Source: Pyruvatibacter mobilis
GTDB taxonomy: Bacteria; Pseudomonadota; Alphaproteobacteria; CGMCC-115125
Reading direction: 5' to 3'
Assembly: GCF_012848855.1 (NCBI RefSeq)
Contig: NZ_CP051630.1
Span: 971,501 to 1,035,500 of the forward strand
Length of the DNA: 64,000 bases
Shown: in pieces, positions 61,691 to 64,000 of the stretch
How the letters are laid out: each line of letters opens with the position of its first letter
How positions within the stretch are numbered: position 1 is the first letter of the stretch
Notes under the pieces: model-generated
Seen by the model: only the letters and a program-made list of their open reading frames with translations
Told to the model about the DNA's origin: nothing
Databases searched by the model: none
Made by a program: the position numbers and the translations under genes

Positions 61691-62221
61691 TCAGGCAGCT
61701 CCCTCTACATCATCAATCTCGATCGTGCCGCCATCATCCTCGCGGCGCTTTGGGCCGCGGTAGAACGAGCTGTCCTTGCGCCGCCGGTCCGGTCCGAAGA
61801 ACGTCTTGGTCCGGACAAACGGGCGCGGCTTGGCAATCACCAGCTGCAGCCGGTCCATCAATCCCTTGGGGGTGATGGGCTTGGCCAGGTATTCCGTTAC
61901 GCCGGATTCACGGGCCTCCAGGATGCAGTTCATGGTGCTGTGGCCGGTCAGCATGATGATCGGAATGTACGGGTTCGGCAGGCTGTCGCTTGAGCGGATG
62001 GCCTTGGTCAGCTCGATGCCGTCCATCGGGTCCATCATCCAGTCCATGATGATGACGTCGATATTGCTGCCGCGCAGCTGGGACAATGCCTTGGGGCCGT
62101 CAGAGGCCTCGTGAATATGTTTGCAGCCGAAGGCGACGAGTATGGCGCGCACGAGACGGCGGATGTGGGTGCTGTCATCCACAATCAAAACCGACAGGCG
62201 TGAAAAGTCGTAAGTTTCCAT
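61691..62221 (-). CDS. Single receiver-domain response regulator, 176 aa
   Basis: CheY-type receiver with DD at 15-16 (VLIVDDSTHIRR), phospho-acceptor Asp60 (IIMDWMMDPMDG), Thr92 (IIMLTGHST) and Lys114 (YLAKPITPKG). A C-terminal basic tail FVRTKTFFGPDRRRKD followed by an acidic end is shared by a group of alphaproteobacterial regulators. No DNA-binding domain. Start ATG 62221 (GTG 62233 possible). Upstream region 62250-62382 is AT-rich, with inverted repeat AAATCAAA/TTTGATTT. Confidence 0.9.
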   Translation of the reverse strand: METYDFSRLSVLIVDDSTHIRRLVRAILVAFGCKHIHEASDGPKALSQLRGSNIDVIIMDWMMDPMDGIELTKAIRSSDSLPNPYIPIIMLTGHSTMNCILEARESGVTEYLAKPITPKGLMDRLQLVIAKPRPFVRTKTFFGPDRRRKDSSFYRGPKRREDDGGTIEIDDVEGAA

Positions 62222-62382
62222 GGCAATCGCCACCCGGGCACCGCTAAGAATTTTCTCTGCTAGGCCCGCAGTATTGCCGCCCGTCCATAAAGTGCCGTTA
62301 AATCAAAAACTTAAATTCGTATCTAAATTTGATTTTGGCTCGCAATTGCTGTGTTTTTCGCTCAATTGCGCGGGTTTTTGGG

Positions 62383-63513
62383 TCAGTCTTTCTGACCATT
62401 TTTCAGTCTGAAGACCAGCGGCGCGCCGATAACGACCATCGCGATGCGCATCACATGCATGGCTGAGACGAATGCCGTGTCGATGCCCAGGATCAGGGCA
62501 ATAAGGGCCATTTCGGCCAGGCCGCCGGGGGCGAAGGATAGTGCCAGCACGTCGGCAGGCCTGCCGAGAATGTCGGCGAGGCCATAGGCTGTCAATGCGG
62601 CGGCGACCACCATCAAAAGCCCGGAAACCAGGCCTGCGGAGATAATCCGGCGGGCATCGCGCAAGGTCAGCCCGGCGAACCGGCAGCCAATGGATGCTCC
62701 GACAACCACCTGGGCGGCGGCGACGATTTCTGCAGGCGGCTTGGCGCTGGACCAGCCCGCCAGATGCACCGCTGCACTCAGGACCATGGGGCCGATGAGG
62801 GCCCCGGCCGGCACCCGGCTGACCTTGCCGATCGGGACGCCCAGCAAAGCGCAGGCGGCCAGAATGGCCCCTTCGCCCGGGTCGAGATTGATCAGCGAGC
62901 CAACATCGCGCGGCAAGGCGGGGATTTCGAGCCCTTCAATGACGCGGAAGTACACAGGGATCGTTGCCACGACCACGAGGATGCGCGTCGCATGGATCAG
63001 GCTGATGGTCCGGATATCCGCGCCCAGCTCATGGCCCATGATGGCCATTTCGGACAGCCCGCCTGGCGTCGCCGAGAAATAGGCGGTGGTCGTGTCGTAG
63101 CCGGCCCCACAGTGGAACACACAAAAGCCGATAGCCGTAACCAGTGCCACGAACACGCCGAGGGCCAGCACATCCGGCCACCAGCCGGGGATCTGCGCCA
63201 GCAGGTCCGGAGTGAAAGCGCTGCCGAGCATGACGCCAAGCACGGCGATCATCGTGGTTCGCAGCCAGGCATAGACGCCGAGCGTTGCCAGCCCCGCCAT
63301 GGCAGTGCCGGTCGTCACGAACATCGCCCCGAGCATCCACGCCAGCGGTGCGCCGGCGATCGCGAACAGGGCACCGCCCGCAGTCGCGATTGTCAGGGTC
63401 AGGGCGACAGTCTTGTGGGCAGGCGGTGTCGAGCCGGGCAGGGCAAGCCCGCCGGCCGCCACGGCGGCCATGCTGTCGGCGGCTGGTTTCGTCTCGGGCG
63501 TGGAACCGCTCAT
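62383..63513 (-). CDS. AbrB-family multi-pass membrane protein, 376 aa
   Basis: Two halves of about five helices, each with the AbrB duplication motif: first FSATPGGLSEMAIMGHELGAD, second LSFAPGGLAEMALIALILGID. Often mis-annotated as a regulator or ammonia monooxygenase; it is an integral membrane protein, perhaps a transporter. Start ATG 63513 overlaps the NAD kinase stop by one base (TGATG), so they are coupled. Function not established. Confidence 0.9.
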   Translation of the reverse strand: MSGSTPETKPAADSMAAVAAGGLALPGSTPPAHKTVALTLTIATAGGALFAIAGAPLAWMLGAMFVTTGTAMAGLATLGVYAWLRTTMIAVLGVMLGSAFTPDLLAQIPGWWPDVLALGVFVALVTAIGFCVFHCGAGYDTTTAYFSATPGGLSEMAIMGHELGADIRTISLIHATRILVVVATIPVYFRVIEGLEIPALPRDVGSLINLDPGEGAILAACALLGVPIGKVSRVPAGALIGPMVLSAAVHLAGWSSAKPPAEIVAAAQVVVGASIGCRFAGLTLRDARRIISAGLVSGLLMVVAAALTAYGLADILGRPADVLALSFAPGGLAEMALIALILGIDTAFVSAMHVMRIAMVVIGAPLVFRLKNGQKD

Positions 63514-64000
63514 CAGGGCAGGAACTGCTCGGTGATGATGCGCTCGTCGAGATTGCGGTCCTTGTCGAACAGCATGTGCAGGCTGATATTGGCCGCTTCT
63601 TCGATATGGGCGCAGCGCACGGAGCGGAACTCCTGGTGGTCGGCCACTGCGCTCACCGGCCGCTTGCCGGGCTCAAGCACATCAATGCGGACGCAGGCGT
63701 CATGGCGCAGCAAGGCGCCGCGCCAGCGGCGGGGGCGGAAGGCGCTGATGGGGGTGAGCGCCAGCAATTGTGCACCCAGCGGCAGGATCGGTCCGTGGGC
63801 GGAGAGATTATAGGCGGTGGACCCGGCCGGTGTCGCCACCAGCAGTCCGTCGCAGACCAGTTCCTCCATCCGCGTCTTGCCGTCGATCGAGATGCGCAGC
63901 TTGGCGGCCTGGTAGGTCTCGCGCAGCATGGACACCTCGTTGATGGCCAGCGCCTCATGGAGGTTGCCGTCCTCATCCTCGGTGCGCATGCGCAGGGGAT
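63513..64000 (-). CDS. nadK: NAD kinase, C-terminal part; 5' end beyond the window
   Basis: C-terminal ~160 residues only; the reading frame is open to the right edge, so the GGDG motif is missing. The visible part has [39 protein letters not shown] (the family fingerprint) and the later beta-sandwich ending in ITEQFLP. It makes NADP from NAD and ATP. Stop TGA overlaps the downstream membrane-protein start. Confidence 0.95.
   Translation of the reverse strand, partial: PLRMRTEDEDGNLHEALAINEVSMLRETYQAAKLRISIDGKTRMEELVCDGLLVATPAGSTAYNLSAHGPILPLGAQLLALTPISAFRPRRWRGALLRHDACVRIDVLEPGKRPVSAVADHQEFRSVRCAHIEEAANISLHMLFDKDRNLDERIITEQFLP

Noticed and set aside
62381-62397. Hairpin GGTCAG/CTGACC overlapping the AbrB-type stop codon as terminator
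   Set aside because: Six-base stem, and the T-run lies on the wrong side for the leftward gene.
1-64000. tRNA, rRNA, CRISPR arrays, insertion sequences or prophage
   Set aside because: No cloverleaf-like tRNA with CCA end, no regular spaced repeats, no transposase or integrase, and no paired terminal inverted repeats were seen.

Overview
This 64 kb window is a GC-rich chromosomal segment from an alphaproteobacterium. Several things point there: holdfast-anchor genes hfaA-hfaB-hfaD in the Caulobacter order, PAS_5 and DUF2336 proteins typical of the class, the ectABC order, and the overall gene style. A marine or brackish Parvibaculales/Rhodobiaceae-like bacterium would fit, but the sequence alone does not fix the genus. 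I see about 60 protein genes on both strands. I see no rRNA or tRNA, no CRISPR array, no insertion sequence and no prophage, so this reads as stable chromosomal backbone with accessory modules.

Layout. 1-8.8 kb: end of a GMC oxidoreductase, a pentapeptide-repeat protein, a PAS protein, and an HxlR regulator divergent from a two-gene RND efflux pump. 9-12.3 kb: a secreted repeat-rich protein, then a Tat-exported carotenoid oxygenase divergent from its probable TetR regulator across two 19-bp dyads. 12.4-14.7 kb: the holdfast anchor operon hfaA-hfaB-hfaD with overlapping genes. 15-23.8 kb: 2-hydroxychromene-2-carboxylate isomerase-like protein, rhomboid protease, DUF4389, the DUF2157/GDYXXLXY pair, a CBS protein, patatin, GNAT, folE-hisI and an Fe-S scaffold protein. 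23.85-27.5 kb: a copper-resistance operon (small secreted protein, cupredoxin, copA, copB) behind a textbook CueR-type 19-bp-spacer promoter and closed by a strong terminator. 27.5-29.9 kb: yidD and thrS. 29.9-34.5 kb: two tandem chemoreceptor paralogues.

34.9-44 kb: a secreted protein with a papain/NlpC-like Cys-His-Asp pattern, nitroreductase, ATP-grasp plus DedA pair, alpha/beta hydrolase, MATE exporter, and a wax ester synthase/DGAT with a histone-H1-like basic tail. 44-53.5 kb: acyl-CoA metabolism (CitE-like lyase, MaoC hydratase, acyl-CoA dehydrogenase, CaiB/BaiF CoA-transferase), a PEP-mutase/isocitrate-lyase family enzyme, an MFS transporter, a leaderless-type SLT transglycosylase, and a TetR-serine hydrolase operon with two 18-bp operators. 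53.5-56.2 kb: ectoine biosynthesis ectABC. 56.6-64 kb: DUF2336 protein, a second acyl-CoA dehydrogenase, a degenerate EAL protein, Nudix hydrolase, an Hpt-like protein next to a single-domain response regulator, an AbrB-type membrane protein and the 3' part of NAD kinase.

The genes suggest a surface-attaching, motile, salt-adapted heterotroph that uses fatty or branched acyl-CoA substrates, stores neutral lipids and handles copper in the periplasm. The parts most worth a second look are the copper promoter with an apparently leaderless first gene, the paired dyads in front of both TetR genes, the basic-tailed wax synthase, the overlapping hfa genes, and the unnamed secreted cysteine-hydrolase-like protein.
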